The translations under genes and the position numbers were made by a program. From the NCBI GenBank assembly GCA_035940575.1, contig DASZER010000014.1, positions 1-58,325 on the forward strand: a stretch of 58,325 nt of DNA. Direction: 5' to 3'. The DNA comes from BP-191 sp035940575. Its GTDB lineage: Bacteria > Actinomycetota > Actinomycetes > BP-191. Below are positions 16,985 through 24,904 of this stretch, piece after piece. Numbering within the stretch: the stretch's first letter is position 1; every line of letters starts with the position of its first letter. The notes beneath the pieces are model-generated. The model searched no databases, had not been told where the DNA came from, and saw only the letters and a program-made list of their open reading frames with translations.

Positions 16985-18370
16985 ATGGACAACCCCCGCA
17001 TCGTCGTCATCGGGGCCGGCCCGACCGGCCTCGGCGCCGGGTACCGGCTCAACGAGCTCGGCTACGACGACTGGGTGATCCTCGAGGCGAACGACTGCGT
17101 CGGCGGCCTCGCGACGTCGTTCACCTCGGAGAACGGCTTCACCTACGACGTGGGCGGCCACGTCATGTTCAGCCACTACAAGTACTACGACGACCTCGTC
17201 GAGCGGCTGATGGGCTCGGAGTACACCGAGCTCAAGCGCGAGGCGTGGGTGTGGATGGAGGACCGCTTCATCCCGTACCCGTTCCAGAACAACATCGGCG
17301 GGCTGTCGCCGGAGACGACGTTCGAGTGCCTGGTCGGCGCGATCAAGGCGCGGTACGAGGCGTCGGGCGCGTCGCCTTCGAACTTCCGCGAGTGGGTCCT
17401 CGCCACCATGGGCGAGGGCATCGCGAAGCACTTCATGCTGCCGTACAACTTCAAGGTCTGGGCCACGCCGCCGGAGCTCATGAACTTCGTCTGGATCGGC
17501 GAGCGCGTCGCCGTCGTGGACGTCGAGGACCTGCTCAAGAACGTGCTCTTCGAGAAGCCCGAGACGACGTGGGGGCCCAACTCCACGTTCAAGTACCCGC
17601 TGCGCGGCGGCACCGGCTTCCTCTACGAGGGCATGAAGAGGTTCGTCGAGCACAAGCTAGAGCTCAACACCACCGTCGCCTCGGTCGACCCCGTCGCGAA
17701 GGTCGTGCGGACGACCGACGGCCGCGAGTGGCCGTACGACGTGCTGCTCAACACCATGCCGTTGAACCGCCTCGTCCAGCACATGGAGTCGGTGCCGTCC
17801 GCGGTGCAGTCGGCGGTCGGCGACCTCGTGTGGAGCGGCTCGCACATCGTCGGCATCGGCGTCGACCGCCCCGCGATGTCGAACAAGAACTGGATCTACT
17901 TCCCCGAGCCGGACGTGCCGTTCTACCGGGTCACGTACCTGTCGAACTACTCGCCCTACCTCACCGCCAACCCGGACCAGACGATCTTCCTGACGGAGAC
18001 GTCGCGGTCGACGTTCAAGCCGGAGGCGGCGGACACCATCGTCGACCGCGTCATCGACGGCCTCTGCTCGACCGGGCTCATGGAGGAGTCGGACCGCGAC
18101 CTCGTCGTGGACCGCTGGCTGTGCTCGCCGGACATGAGCTACCCCGTGCCGTCGGTCGGGCGGGACGAGGCGCTCGGGACCATCCAGCCGTGGCTGCGTT
18201 CGCAGGACATCTGGTCGCGCGGGCGCTTCGGCGGGTGGCTCTACGAGATCGGCAACATGGACCACTCGGCCATGCAGGGCGTGGAGTTCGTCAACGCCGT
18301 GCTGCACGGCGAGCCCGAGAACGTCTGGATCCCGCGCGGCGAGGGCGAGGCGGGCGCGGGCATACGCTGA
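16985..18370 (+). CDS. FAD-dependent UDP-galactopyranose mutase-like protein, eukaryotic type
   Basis: 461 aa. The FAD dinucleotide fold is VIGAGPTGLGAG near the N-terminus. Motifs I recall from the fungal and protozoal mutases are conserved: YDVGGHVMFSHYKYYDD (His59), PYPFQNNIGG, PYNFKVWA, PLRGGTGF, YFPEPDVPFYRVTYLSNYSPY and, near residue 408, DIWSRGRFGGW...GNMDHS. Such enzymes isomerise UDP-galactopyranose to UDP-galactofuranose using reduced flavin. Bacterial Glf is shorter and has only distant similarity. The fungal RPYNFKVWA here reads LPYNFKVWA, so one basic residue is replaced. ATG 16985 was chosen; GTG 16979 would overlap the previous stop as GTGA. Confidence 0.8.
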   Translation: MDNPRIVVIGAGPTGLGAGYRLNELGYDDWVILEANDCVGGLATSFTSENGFTYDVGGHVMFSHYKYYDDLVERLMGSEYTELKREAWVWMEDRFIPYPFQNNIGGLSPETTFECLVGAIKARYEASGASPSNFREWVLATMGEGIAKHFMLPYNFKVWATPPELMNFVWIGERVAVVDVEDLLKNVLFEKPETTWGPNSTFKYPLRGGTGFLYEGMKRFVEHKLELNTTVASVDPVAKVVRTTDGREWPYDVLLNTMPLNRLVQHMESVPSAVQSAVGDLVWSGSHIVGIGVDRPAMSNKNWIYFPEPDVPFYRVTYLSNYSPYLTANPDQTIFLTETSRSTFKPEAADTIVDRVIDGLCSTGLMEESDRDLVVDRWLCSPDMSYPVPSVGRDEALGTIQPWLRSQDIWSRGRFGGWLYEIGNMDHSAMQGVEFVNAVLHGEPENVWIPRGEGEAGAGIR

Positions 18371-18374
18371 CCGT

Positions 18375-18998
18375 GTGATCGTCGACCACGTCACGTACGT
18401 CGTCCTCGACGGCGAGGAGACGGCGGCACGCTTCCGCGACGAGCACGGGCTCTCGTCGTTCGCCGGGGGGTACCTGCCGCACCTGGGCGCGCGGTCGTGG
18501 TCGGCGCCGTTGCGGCCGCCGCAGTACGTCGAGTGGCTGCAGATCGACGACCCGTCGATCGCGGCGCGCATCCCCACAGGACGGCGCGCGCTGGAGTGGG
18601 TCGAGCGCGGCGGCGGGCTGACGGCGTGGACCGTGCTCGTGGACGACGTCGAGGCGGCGTCGGCACGCGTGGGCATCCCGGTGTTCGAGGGCGCGACGAC
18701 CGTCGTGAGCGGCGCCGTGCGGCGGTGGTTCACGGTGACGCGCGACCTCGACGTGCCCGTGCTGATCGCGTACGACGACCCGGACGGCTCGCGTCGCGGG
18801 CGGTGGCAGGCGGCGTACGAGGGCATCGGCCACACCAACATGCCCGGCGGCTTCACGCGCATCGAGGTCGGCAACGACCGCGCCGAGCTCGAGGCCTGGC
18901 TCGGCCCGCACGACCTTCCGCTGGACTACGTCGCGGGCCCGCCCGGCGTCCTCGCCGTCGACGTCGAGACCGCGAACGGCACCATCACCCTCCGCTAG
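18375..18998 (+). CDS. VOC-fold (glyoxalase-like) domain protein
   Basis: 207 aa. The start IVDHVTYVVLDGEETAARF is the first beta-alpha-beta unit of a VOC/glyoxalase-like fold. Later stretches, LTAWTVLVDDVEAASARVG and FTRIEVGNDRAELEAWLG, look like the matching modules, as in the Glyoxalase_3-like group. Metal ligands are not certain. The substrate is unknown. It starts (GTG 18375) only four bases after the mutase stop and is probably cotranscribed with it. Confidence 0.75.
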   Translation: MIVDHVTYVVLDGEETAARFRDEHGLSSFAGGYLPHLGARSWSAPLRPPQYVEWLQIDDPSIAARIPTGRRALEWVERGGGLTAWTVLVDDVEAASARVGIPVFEGATTVVSGAVRRWFTVTRDLDVPVLIAYDDPDGSRRGRWQAAYEGIGHTNMPGGFTRIEVGNDRAELEAWLGPHDLPLDYVAGPPGVLAVDVETANGTITLR

Positions 18999-19010
18999 CA
19001 GGCACGGCGG

Positions 19011-19856
19011 CTACGGCCGCCAGGGGCCAAGGGACGCGATCTCGGGCCCTGGCGTGGGGTACGGCAGTCCGAGGTCGTCGCAGGCCCAGCGCAGCGTCGC
19101 CCACGCCTCGCGGCGCAGCGTCTCGACCAGGCGCGGCATGGACTCCGGCGGGTCGTTGACGACGTGCCACGTGGCGAAGCCCGCGAGCAACGCCGCCCAC
19201 TCCGGCGCGTCCCGCAGCACCCGGCCGCCCGGGTGTCCGGCCGAGCGGACGCCGGCCTCGCCGTGCGCGCGCAGGAACGTCGCGTTGGCGCGCGCGGCGC
19301 CCCACCAGTCCACGATCACCGCGCCGCGGTCGTCGTCGCGGCACCAGTTCTGCAGCCACAGGTCGGGGTGCACGAGCGCGTCGCCCGCGAGGTCGGCGAC
19401 GTCGGCCTCGACGAGCGCGGGGAGGTGGCGCAGCCACGCCTCGTCCACGAGCCCGGTACGCAGCAGCCGCCCGGGATCGGCCGCGAGCACCGCCCAGCGG
19501 TGCGTCATCTCCAACGACCCGAGACCCTCGGGCACGGGGGCGGCTTCGAGCTCGTCGAACGCCGCGACCAGCAGGTCGCAGTCGGCGTCGGTGACGGGCG
19601 TGCCCCAGCGCGCGTGCGACAGATCCTCGATGACGAGCACGTCGGCGGCGTGCGCGAGCAGCCGCGGCAGGCACCTCGCCGAGACGGTCGAGTAGACCAG
19701 TACCTCGTCGGCGACCGACCACCCCGTCTTGACGAACGCCGTGCCGCCGTCGGCGAAGCGGACCAGGAAGCGCCGCCCCGGCGAGTAGCCGCCCTCGTCC
19801 ACCGGCGTCCACGAGACGGGCTCGCGCCCGGTCACCTCGAGGAGGACGTCGCGCAC
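19011..19856 (-). CDS. APH-type phosphotransferase family protein
   Basis: 281 aa with a protein-kinase-like aminoglycoside phosphotransferase fold. The catalytic loop is LVHPDLWLQNW (Asp of HPD and the downstream Asn) and the metal Asp is in AVIVDWWGAARA. An N-lobe Lys lies in TAFVKTGWS. Many such proteins phosphorylate small metabolites rather than drugs, and the substrate cannot be told. GTG start at 19856. It converges on the VOC gene and diverges from the hemerythrin operon. Confidence 0.85.
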   Translation of the reverse strand: MRDVLLEVTGREPVSWTPVDEGGYSPGRRFLVRFADGGTAFVKTGWSVADEVLVYSTVSARCLPRLLAHAADVLVIEDLSHARWGTPVTDADCDLLVAAFDELEAAPVPEGLGSLEMTHRWAVLAADPGRLLRTGLVDEAWLRHLPALVEADVADLAGDALVHPDLWLQNWCRDDDRGAVIVDWWGAARANATFLRAHGEAGVRSAGHPGGRVLRDAPEWAALLAGFATWHVVNDPPESMPRLVETLRREAWATLRWACDDLGLPYPTPGPEIASLGPWRP

Positions 19857-19866
19857 GCGCCACAGC

Positions 19867-19891
19867 GTTTCACGCCCACGCCCCCGGGCAC
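19867..19891 (+). promoter_or_regulatory. Possible SigB/SigF-type promoter before the hemerythrin gene
   Basis: GTTT (19867-19870), 15 bases, then GGGCAC (19886-19891). The actinobacterial general-stress consensus is GTTT-N15-17-GGGTAT, so the -10 matches 4 of 6. It lies about 45 bases before the ATG at 19937. Confidence 0.4.
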
Positions 19892-19936
19892 CCGCAACAG
19901 GGACGACGAGAGAGCACCCGAGGGAGACGGACGACC

Positions 19937-20497
19937 ATGGCCAACCGCGACGGCATCGAGGTCCTCAAGGACGAGCACCGCCGGATGATCGAGCTGTTCC
20001 AGCAGATCGAGGAGACGCCGATCGCCGACGGCGACAGGCGCAAGGCGGTGTTCGAGCAGGTGTCGACCGCGCTGTCGGTCCACGCGATCGCCGAGGAGGA
20101 GCTGCTCTACCCGCTGATGCGCCGCGAGATCCCGGACGGCGACGCGCTGGTCGAGCACGCGCTCGACGAGCACCAGACCGTCAAGGAGGCGCTCGCGCGG
20201 CTGGAGAAGATGAGCGGCGACAACCTCGACTTCGAGTCCGAGCTGCGGACGCTGACGGCGAACGTCCGCGAGCACATCGAGGAGGAGGAGGGCGAGCTCC
20301 TCCCGCTGCTGAAGCAGCACGTGGACCAGAAGACGCTCGACGCGCTCGGCCCGCAGCTCGAGGCCGCCGAGGCGATGGCGCCGACCCGCCCACACCCGAA
20401 CGCCCCGAACACCCCTCCCGGCAACGTCCTCGCCGGCGCCGGCGCGATGATCGTGGACAAGGCGCGCGACATCGTGCAGGGGCGTGGCAAGGAATGA
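19937..20497 (+). CDS. Hemerythrin (HHE) domain protein
   Basis: 186 aa. A four-helix hemerythrin-like domain with histidine-rich helices: LKDEHRRMIELF, VHAIAEEELLYP, VEHALDEHQTVKE and REHIEEEEGELLP supply the expected His/Glu iron ligands. The C-terminal ~40 residues are Pro-rich and then amphipathic. HHE proteins bind a di-iron centre and serve in oxygen, nitric oxide or redox stress responses. It is first of six closely packed genes; its ATGA overlaps the SDR start. GAGGGAGA lies upstream of the ATG. Confidence 0.93.
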   Translation: MANRDGIEVLKDEHRRMIELFQQIEETPIADGDRRKAVFEQVSTALSVHAIAEEELLYPLMRREIPDGDALVEHALDEHQTVKEALARLEKMSGDNLDFESELRTLTANVREHIEEEEGELLPLLKQHVDQKTLDALGPQLEAAEAMAPTRPHPNAPNTPPGNVLAGAGAMIVDKARDIVQGRGKE

Positions 20498-21486
20498 GCC
20501 GTCCGCTCGACGGGCGCGTCGTGGTCCTCCTCGGCGCGTCCTCCGGCATCGGCCGCGCGGCGGCGATGCGGTTCGCCCGCGAGGGCGCCCGCGTCGTCGT
20601 CGCGGCGCGCGGCAAGACCGCGCTCGACACGGTCGTCTCCGACATCGCCCGGGACGGCGGCACCGCGACCGCGGTCCTGTGCGACGCAGGCGTGCGCGAG
20701 GACGTCGAGGGCCTCGCGCGGCAGGCGGTGGAGACGTACGGCCGCATCGACGTGTGGTGCAACGTCGTCGGCATCGCGACCTACGGGACGTTCGAGCAGA
20801 CGCCGGTCGAGGACTTCGAGCGCGTCATGCGGGTGAACTTCACCTCGCACGTGTGGGCGGCGCACGCGGCGCTGCCGTACCTGCGCGAGTCGGCGGGCAC
20901 GCTGATCGGCGTCTCGTCGATCCTCGGCGTGCGGGCGGCGCCGTTGCTGACGTCGTACAGCGCGTCGAAGTTCGCGCTGCGCGGCTTCTACGACGCGCTG
21001 CGCCAGGACCTGCGCGTGGAGGGCGTGCCGGTCGCGGTGACCACGATCCTGCCGTCCTCGATCGACACGCCGTTCTTCGTGCACGCGCGCTCGCGGCTCG
21101 GCACGCGGCCGCAGCCGATCCCGCCCGTCTACGACCCGGACGCCGTCGCCGCCGCGATCGTGCGCGCCGCCAGGCGGCCGACGCGCGAGGTCGTCGTGGG
21201 CGCCGCGGGCGTCGGCCTGGTGGCGTTGCAGCGGTTCGCCCCGGCGGTCTCGGACCTGCTCGCGAAGCCGCTCGCGGCGATGCAGCGCGACGAGAGGCCC
21301 GCCACCGGGCACGACTCGCTCGACGAGCCGTTCGACGGCGTGGGGGCGGTACGCGGCGGCTGGCGTGGGCATGTCTCCTCCACGAGCGCGTACACGGCCC
21401 TGGTGGGCCAGCGGCCCTGGGTGACCAGGGCGCTCGTGACCGGCGCGGGCGTGCTCGCGTACCGACGACTGCGGAGGTGTCCGTGA
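20494..21486 (+). CDS. Short-chain dehydrogenase/reductase with C-terminal extension
   Basis: 330 aa. Classical SDR features: the cofactor loop LLGASSGIGRAA, catalytic Ser in LIGVSSILG and YSASKFAL with the catalytic Tyr and Lys. The usual NNAG reads CNVVG. The last ~100 residues extend beyond a standard SDR and end in a hydrophobic stretch, a layout known from membrane-associated SDRs in stress clusters. ATG overlaps the hemerythrin stop (ATGA) and the end overlaps the next GTG. Confidence 0.9.
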   Translation: MSRPLDGRVVVLLGASSGIGRAAAMRFAREGARVVVAARGKTALDTVVSDIARDGGTATAVLCDAGVREDVEGLARQAVETYGRIDVWCNVVGIATYGTFEQTPVEDFERVMRVNFTSHVWAAHAALPYLRESAGTLIGVSSILGVRAAPLLTSYSASKFALRGFYDALRQDLRVEGVPVAVTTILPSSIDTPFFVHARSRLGTRPQPIPPVYDPDAVAAAIVRAARRPTREVVVGAAGVGLVALQRFAPAVSDLLAKPLAAMQRDERPATGHDSLDEPFDGVGAVRGGWRGHVSSTSAYTALVGQRPWVTRALVTGAGVLAYRRLRRCP

Positions 21487-21683
21487 CGAAGCGGGTTGGC
21501 GACTACGTCCTCGAGCCCGACGGCGACGTCGTGCGCGTCGGCCGCGACGAGGGCGGCGAGGTGTGCTGGCTGGAGCCGCTGCCGGTGTCCGCGCTGCCGG
21601 AGGACTGGGAGAACGCCGACGACGAGCGCCTGCTCGCCGCGGTGCGCGGCGTCGAGACCGCCGTCAACAACCGGGGCGGCTGA
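21483..21683 (+). CDS. Small hypothetical protein (66 aa)
   Basis: Starts with GTG in a GTGA overlap with the SDR stop. The product is acidic and probably soluble, with the repeated beta-like pattern GDYVLEPDGDVVRVGRDEGGEVCWLEPLP followed by one amphipathic helix. I recognise no family. Its placement inside the coupled run supports it as a real gene. Confidence 0.7.
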   Translation: MTKRVGDYVLEPDGDVVRVGRDEGGEVCWLEPLPVSALPEDWENADDERLLAAVRGVETAVNNRGG

Positions 21684-21686
21684 GCG

Positions 21687-22082
21687 TTGCGGCGTGCCGT
21701 GCCGTGGATCGCGGTCGTCCTCGTGGCCGTGGGGCTCGTCGGGGCGGGCGCGTTGCTCGCGGGCCCCGCGCGGGGCGCGCGCGGGGACGTCGCCGCGATG
21801 CAGGACGACGTCGCGGCGCAGCGCGCGCTGATCGAGCGCCAGCTCGGCGTCGTGGAGACGCAGCTCGCGGCGCAGCGCGAGCAGCTCGCCGTGTCGAAGG
21901 ACCAGCTCGCGACCGCGAAGGAGCAGCGCGACATCGCGCGGCGCCAGCTCGGGCTCACCGAGGAGTCGCTACGGCTCCAGCGCCGGCTCGTGGAGATCGG
22001 CGAGCAGATCCTCGCGCAGGTGCGCGAGATCAACCGCAAGACCCCGAACACCCCACCCGCTCCCGTTGGAGGACTGAGATGA
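21687..22082 (+). CDS. Membrane-anchored coiled-coil protein
   Basis: 131 aa from a TTG at 21687, three bases after the preceding stop. One N-terminal transmembrane helix (about residues 5-25) is followed by a ~90-residue coiled coil rich in Gln, Glu, Arg and Leu, including repeated QLAAQREQLAVSKDQLATAK-like heptads. It probably lies outside the membrane as an anchored rod. Function unknown. Its stop overlaps the next ATG as ATGA. Confidence 0.75.
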   Translation: MRRAVPWIAVVLVAVGLVGAGALLAGPARGARGDVAAMQDDVAAQRALIERQLGVVETQLAAQREQLAVSKDQLATAKEQRDIARRQLGLTEESLRLQRRLVEIGEQILAQVREINRKTPNTPPAPVGGLR

Positions 22083-22279
22083 CGAAGCCGCAGCAGAACG
22101 AGCTGCGCCGCAGCGGCAAGGGCGCGACCGACCAGGACAGCGCCAAGATCAAGCCCGACCTCGAGGGCACGCCCGGCACCAACGAGATCGGCGGCTCCGT
22201 TCCCGAGGGCAACCAGCCCGGCTGGATGGCGCGCTCGGACGGCCCGGCGAAGAACTACCCGGACAAGGAGCGTTCGTGA
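22079..22279 (+). CDS. Small hydrophilic, probably disordered protein (66 aa)
   Basis: Starts MTKPQQNELRRSGKGATDQ and is rich in Lys, Asp, Gly, Pro and Asn with no hydrophobic core, resembling stress-associated hydrophilic peptides in composition only. It is coupled on both sides (ATGA before, GTGA after), which argues that it is real. Function unknown. Confidence 0.7.
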   Translation: MTKPQQNELRRSGKGATDQDSAKIKPDLEGTPGTNEIGGSVPEGNQPGWMARSDGPAKNYPDKERS

Positions 22280-22479
22280 CCGAGGCCGGCGTCACCCCGA
22301 ACCCGGAGAAGGACCCCGACGACTGGGTCACCGGCGACGAGCCGATGACGGGCCCGCAGGCGTCGTACCTCGGCACGCTCGCGCAGGAGGCGGGCGTCGA
22401 GGTGCCCGAGGGCCTGTCCAAGGCCGACGCCAGCAGGCTGATCGACGAGCTCCAGGAGAAGACCGGCCGCGGCGCCTGA
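22276..22479 (+). CDS. DUF3072 domain small protein
   Basis: 67 aa. The segment WVTGDEPMTGPQASYLGTLAQEAG followed by LSKADASRLIDELQEKTG is the DUF3072 pattern found in small actinobacterial proteins of unknown function. GTG start in a GTGA overlap. It is the last gene of the hemerythrin-led run and is followed within ten bases by the duplicated terminator. Confidence 0.85.
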   Translation: MTEAGVTPNPEKDPDDWVTGDEPMTGPQASYLGTLAQEAGVEVPEGLSKADASRLIDELQEKTGRGA

Positions 22480-22488
22480 CCCGCACAT

Positions 22489-22524
22489 GACGAAGCCCCC
22501 GCTCAGGCGAGCGGGGGCTTCGTC
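22489..22524. terminator. Bidirectional hairpin terminator, copy 1
   Basis: Stem GACGAAGCCCCCGCT (22489-22503), loop CAGGCG, perfect complementary arm to 22524. It sits between convergent genes (DUF3072 and DUF2231) and could stop transcription in both directions. Confidence 0.8.
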
Positions 22525-22549
22525 GTGGGGCTAGCGGCGCTCGTCCCAT

Positions 22550-22585
22550 GACGAAGCCCCCGCTCAGGCGAGCGGGGGCTTCGTC
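22550..22585. terminator. Bidirectional hairpin terminator, copy 2
   Basis: Exact second copy of the 15-bp-stem hairpin, 61 bases downstream and directly after the stop of the minus-strand DUF2231 gene; probably the original of the pair. Confidence 0.8.
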
Positions 22586-22591
22586 GTGGGG

Positions 22592-23185
22592 CTAGCGGCG
22601 CTCGTCGTTCGGGATGTTGGTGCCGGGGATGCGGTCGACGCGGCCGGCGCTGCTGACGCGCTCCGACGTGAGGCCGCCCTCGTCCTGGAACGCCTCGGCC
22701 TGCGTCGCCTCGTCCGCGACGCGGATGCCGTAGTGGTACGACATCTTGCCGCCGAGCCACCCGGAGACGCCGAGCACCGCGAGGGCGACGACGGAGACGG
22801 CGATGAGGCCGGTCGGGACCTCGGGGTCGTCGCTGCCGAGCCGCGCGAGGAACGACGCGCCGAGGGTCAGCACGACGAGCAGGTTCAGGACCATGTGCGT
22901 CGTCGCGACGCGGTTGGCCTTGGTGCGCTTCGCGATCTGGCCGTAGTCCATGAAGCCGAAGACCGCCGCGACCAGCGCGCCCGCGAGGCCGAGGCCGTAC
23001 ATGACGGTGGCCGCGCGCGCGTAGCCGGCGCCGTTCTCCGCCGTCCGCGACACGACGTCGAGGACGAGCGCGCCGATCCACGCGCCGATCGGGACGGGGA
23101 CGACGGTCGCGTGGAACGGGTGGCCGTAGGGGCCTGCCGCGACCGAGGCGGGAGTCTTCGCCCGCTGCTGTGCCAGGTTCGCCAT
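22592..23185 (-). CDS. DUF2231 family membrane protein
   Basis: 197 aa with four hydrophobic helices. GHPFHATVVPVPIGAWIGALVLD near the N-terminus is the DUF2231 hallmark (a histidine-containing HP motif before helix 1). The C-terminal ~45 residues are charged and cytoplasmic. Function unknown; some members may bind haem or metal. A strong SigB/SigF-like promoter lies 36-60 bases upstream of the ATG at 23185, linking it to the stress cluster it faces. Confidence 0.88.
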   Translation of the reverse strand: MANLAQQRAKTPASVAAGPYGHPFHATVVPVPIGAWIGALVLDVVSRTAENGAGYARAATVMYGLGLAGALVAAVFGFMDYGQIAKRTKANRVATTHMVLNLLVVLTLGASFLARLGSDDPEVPTGLIAVSVVALAVLGVSGWLGGKMSYHYGIRVADEATQAEAFQDEGGLTSERVSSAGRVDRIPGTNIPNDERR

Positions 23186-23220
23186 CGAGTGCCTCCGCGA
23201 GAGTCCGTGTGGCCAGGGAG

Positions 23221-23245
23221 ATACCCGCTCGATACGTGACAGAAC
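23221..23245 (-). promoter_or_regulatory. SigB/SigF-type promoter for the DUF2231 gene
   Basis: On the minus strand GTTC, 15 bases, GGGTAT. The consensus is GTTT-N15-17-GGGTAT, so the -10 is perfect and the -35 is one base off. The expected start of transcription leaves a leader of about 30 bases. Confidence 0.65.
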
Positions 23246-23268
23246 GTTCCCCGCTACCGTACGGCGCC

Positions 23269-24111
23269 ATGAACCGCTCCCCGCGCCTGTTCGGTTCGCT
23301 CGTCGGCATCGTCTCCGGATGGGCCGTGGGCACCGCGATCTACCACATGCTGCTCACCGGCTCGTGCTCGACGCCGCCGGGGCCGGGTGAGGTCGCCTGC
23401 CCGCCGGAGATGATCCAGCACGCCCTCTACATGACCGGCGGCATCATCGGCGGCATCGTCGGCACCGCGCTCGGCGGGTCGTGGCTCGCGTTCGGGGCGC
23501 TGTTCACGGGCATCGGGCTCGGCGGCGTCCTCGCGGGGCTCCAGCCGGTCGAGCAGGGCGGGCAGAGGTGGTTCATCTTCTTCGGCGCGTGCTTCCTGCT
23601 GACGCCGGCCATCGGCATCGTGTCGCTGCCGTTCGTCGGCCTCCGCAGGATGCGGGCGAGGCAGCTCATGGAGAACGGCATGCAGGGCGTCGGCACGCTG
23701 CTGTCCATCGAGGGCACCGGCATGCTGATCAACAACAACCCGCGCGTGCGGATGCGCTTCCGCATCGACCCGGTCGGCGAGGTGATGGCGCCGTTCGAGG
23801 CGACGAAGACCGCGACGGTCAACCGGTTCGACGTGCCGAAGGTCGGCGACAGCTACCCGGTGTGGTTCGACCGCGACGACCCGCAGGACTTCGTGTTCGC
23901 GACCGGGCAGGGCGCCGCCGCGTCGGCGAGCCAGAGCCCGCTACGGCGGATCGTCGAGGCGGCGAAGCAGGGCGCGCAGCCGACCGCGATGCCGTCGATG
24001 GACGTCGTGCGCGAGCTGAACACGCTCAACGAGCTGCGGCTCACCGGCAAGATCAGCGCGGACGAGTTCGCGCGGAGGACGTCCGACATCATCAACGCGC
24101 CGACGGCATGA
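23269..24111 (+). CDS. DUF3592-like membrane protein with C-terminal SHOCT-type motif
   Basis: 280 aa from the ATG at 23269. Three or four transmembrane segments (about residues 5-25, 45-72 and 100-125) are followed by a beta-rich domain, GMQGVGTLLSIEGTGMLINN...PVWFDRDDP, resembling DUF3592. The tail LNTLNELRLTGKISADEFARR is a SHOCT-like short helix pair. Such proteins are common in actinobacteria with unknown roles. Its stop overlaps the next ATG as ATGA. Confidence 0.75.
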   Translation: MNRSPRLFGSLVGIVSGWAVGTAIYHMLLTGSCSTPPGPGEVACPPEMIQHALYMTGGIIGGIVGTALGGSWLAFGALFTGIGLGGVLAGLQPVEQGGQRWFIFFGACFLLTPAIGIVSLPFVGLRRMRARQLMENGMQGVGTLLSIEGTGMLINNNPRVRMRFRIDPVGEVMAPFEATKTATVNRFDVPKVGDSYPVWFDRDDPQDFVFATGQGAAASASQSPLRRIVEAAKQGAQPTAMPSMDVVRELNTLNELRLTGKISADEFARRTSDIINAPTA

Positions 24112-24440
24112 CGGCCGAGGACCCGGACGCGTCGCGGGTGCCGCAGATCCTTGCGGTGGTGTCGTTCGTGCTGCTGGCCTTCAGCTTCTACGGGATGACG
24201 ACCGCGCGGTCGGGCGTCGACGTGGTGGCGTTCGCCGCCGGGCTGCTGCTCGCGATCGCGGCGGTGTCGGGCCAGGCGTGGGAGGCGTTCGGCGGGGCGT
24301 TCGCGGCCGTCGGGATCGGCGCGGCACTCTCCGGTCTCTCGCCCGAGCGCCGCGGGCTGCTCGTCCTGGCGGGGCTGTTCCTGCCGACGGGGCTCTACCA
24401 CGCGTGGGTCCCGCTGCGCGCGCGGATGCGGGCCCGCTGA
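24108..24440 (+). CDS. Small membrane protein (110 aa)
   Basis: Three to four hydrophobic helices cover most of the length (about residues 12-32, 36-55, 57-72 and 80-98), with an Arg-rich C-terminus. I recognise no family. Translationally coupled to the upstream DUF3592-like gene (ATGA) and to the next gene (its TGA shares a base with the following ATG). Confidence 0.75.
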   Translation: MTAEDPDASRVPQILAVVSFVLLAFSFYGMTTARSGVDVVAFAAGLLLAIAAVSGQAWEAFGGAFAAVGIGAALSGLSPERRGLLVLAGLFLPTGLYHAWVPLRARMRAR

Positions 24441-24904
24441 TGCACCCGAACACGCAACGCGTCGTCGCCGCGCTGCGCGCCGCCGGGTGCGACGCCGAGG
24501 TGGTCGAGCTGACCGAGCCGGCGCGCACGGCGGCCGAGGCGGCGGCGCTCGTCGGCGTGACGGTCGGCCAGATCGCGAACAGCCTGGTCTTCACCGCCGA
24601 CGGCGAGCCGATCCTCGTGATGACGAGCGGCGCGAACCGCGTCGACACCGCCGCCCTCGGCGAACGACTCGGCGCCACGATCGCGCGCGCCGACGCGGAC
24701 GCCGTACGGGCCGCGACCGGCTTCCCCATCGGCGGCGTCGCGCCGGTCGGGCACACGACGCCGCTGCGCGTCCTCGTCGACGAGGACCTGCTCGGCTACG
24801 ACGCCATCTGGGCCGCCGCGGGAACGCCGCACACGGTGTTCCCGACGAGCGGCGCCGAGCTGCTACGCGTGACCGGCGGCACGCCGGTGCGTGTGACGGC
24901 GTAG
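24440..24904 (+). CDS. YbaK/ProX-type aminoacyl-tRNA deacylase
   Basis: 154 aa. The fold is recognised by RTAAEAAALVGVTVGQIANSLVF, the Lys-less variant of the usual IVKSLVF, then FPIGGVAPVGH and DEDLLGYDAIWAAAGTPHTVF. Members hydrolyse mischarged tRNAs such as Cys-tRNA-Pro or Ala-tRNA-Pro in trans. The Ser in place of Lys near residue 40 could alter activity. The 3' end overlaps the convergent BNR gene by 42 bases. Confidence 0.88.
   Translation: MHPNTQRVVAALRAAGCDAEVVELTEPARTAAEAAALVGVTVGQIANSLVFTADGEPILVMTSGANRVDTAALGERLGATIARADADAVRAATGFPIGGVAPVGHTTPLRVLVDEDLLGYDAIWAAAGTPHTVFPTSGAELLRVTGGTPVRVTA

Larger units (their letters stand above)
22486..22606. repeat. 61-base tandem duplication (two copies)
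   Basis: The 60 bases from 22486 to 22545 recur at 22547-22606 with, by eye, no mismatch (period 61). Each copy contains a 15-bp-stem hairpin and the last codons plus TAG stop of the DUF2231 gene on the minus strand; only the right-hand copy is joined to that gene. The left copy is therefore a duplicate of the 3' end. Confidence 0.95.

Noticed and set aside
19011..19856. Antibiotic resistance gene (aminoglycoside phosphotransferase)
   Set aside because: The fold is APH-like, but such proteins mostly act on metabolites and there is no resistance context.
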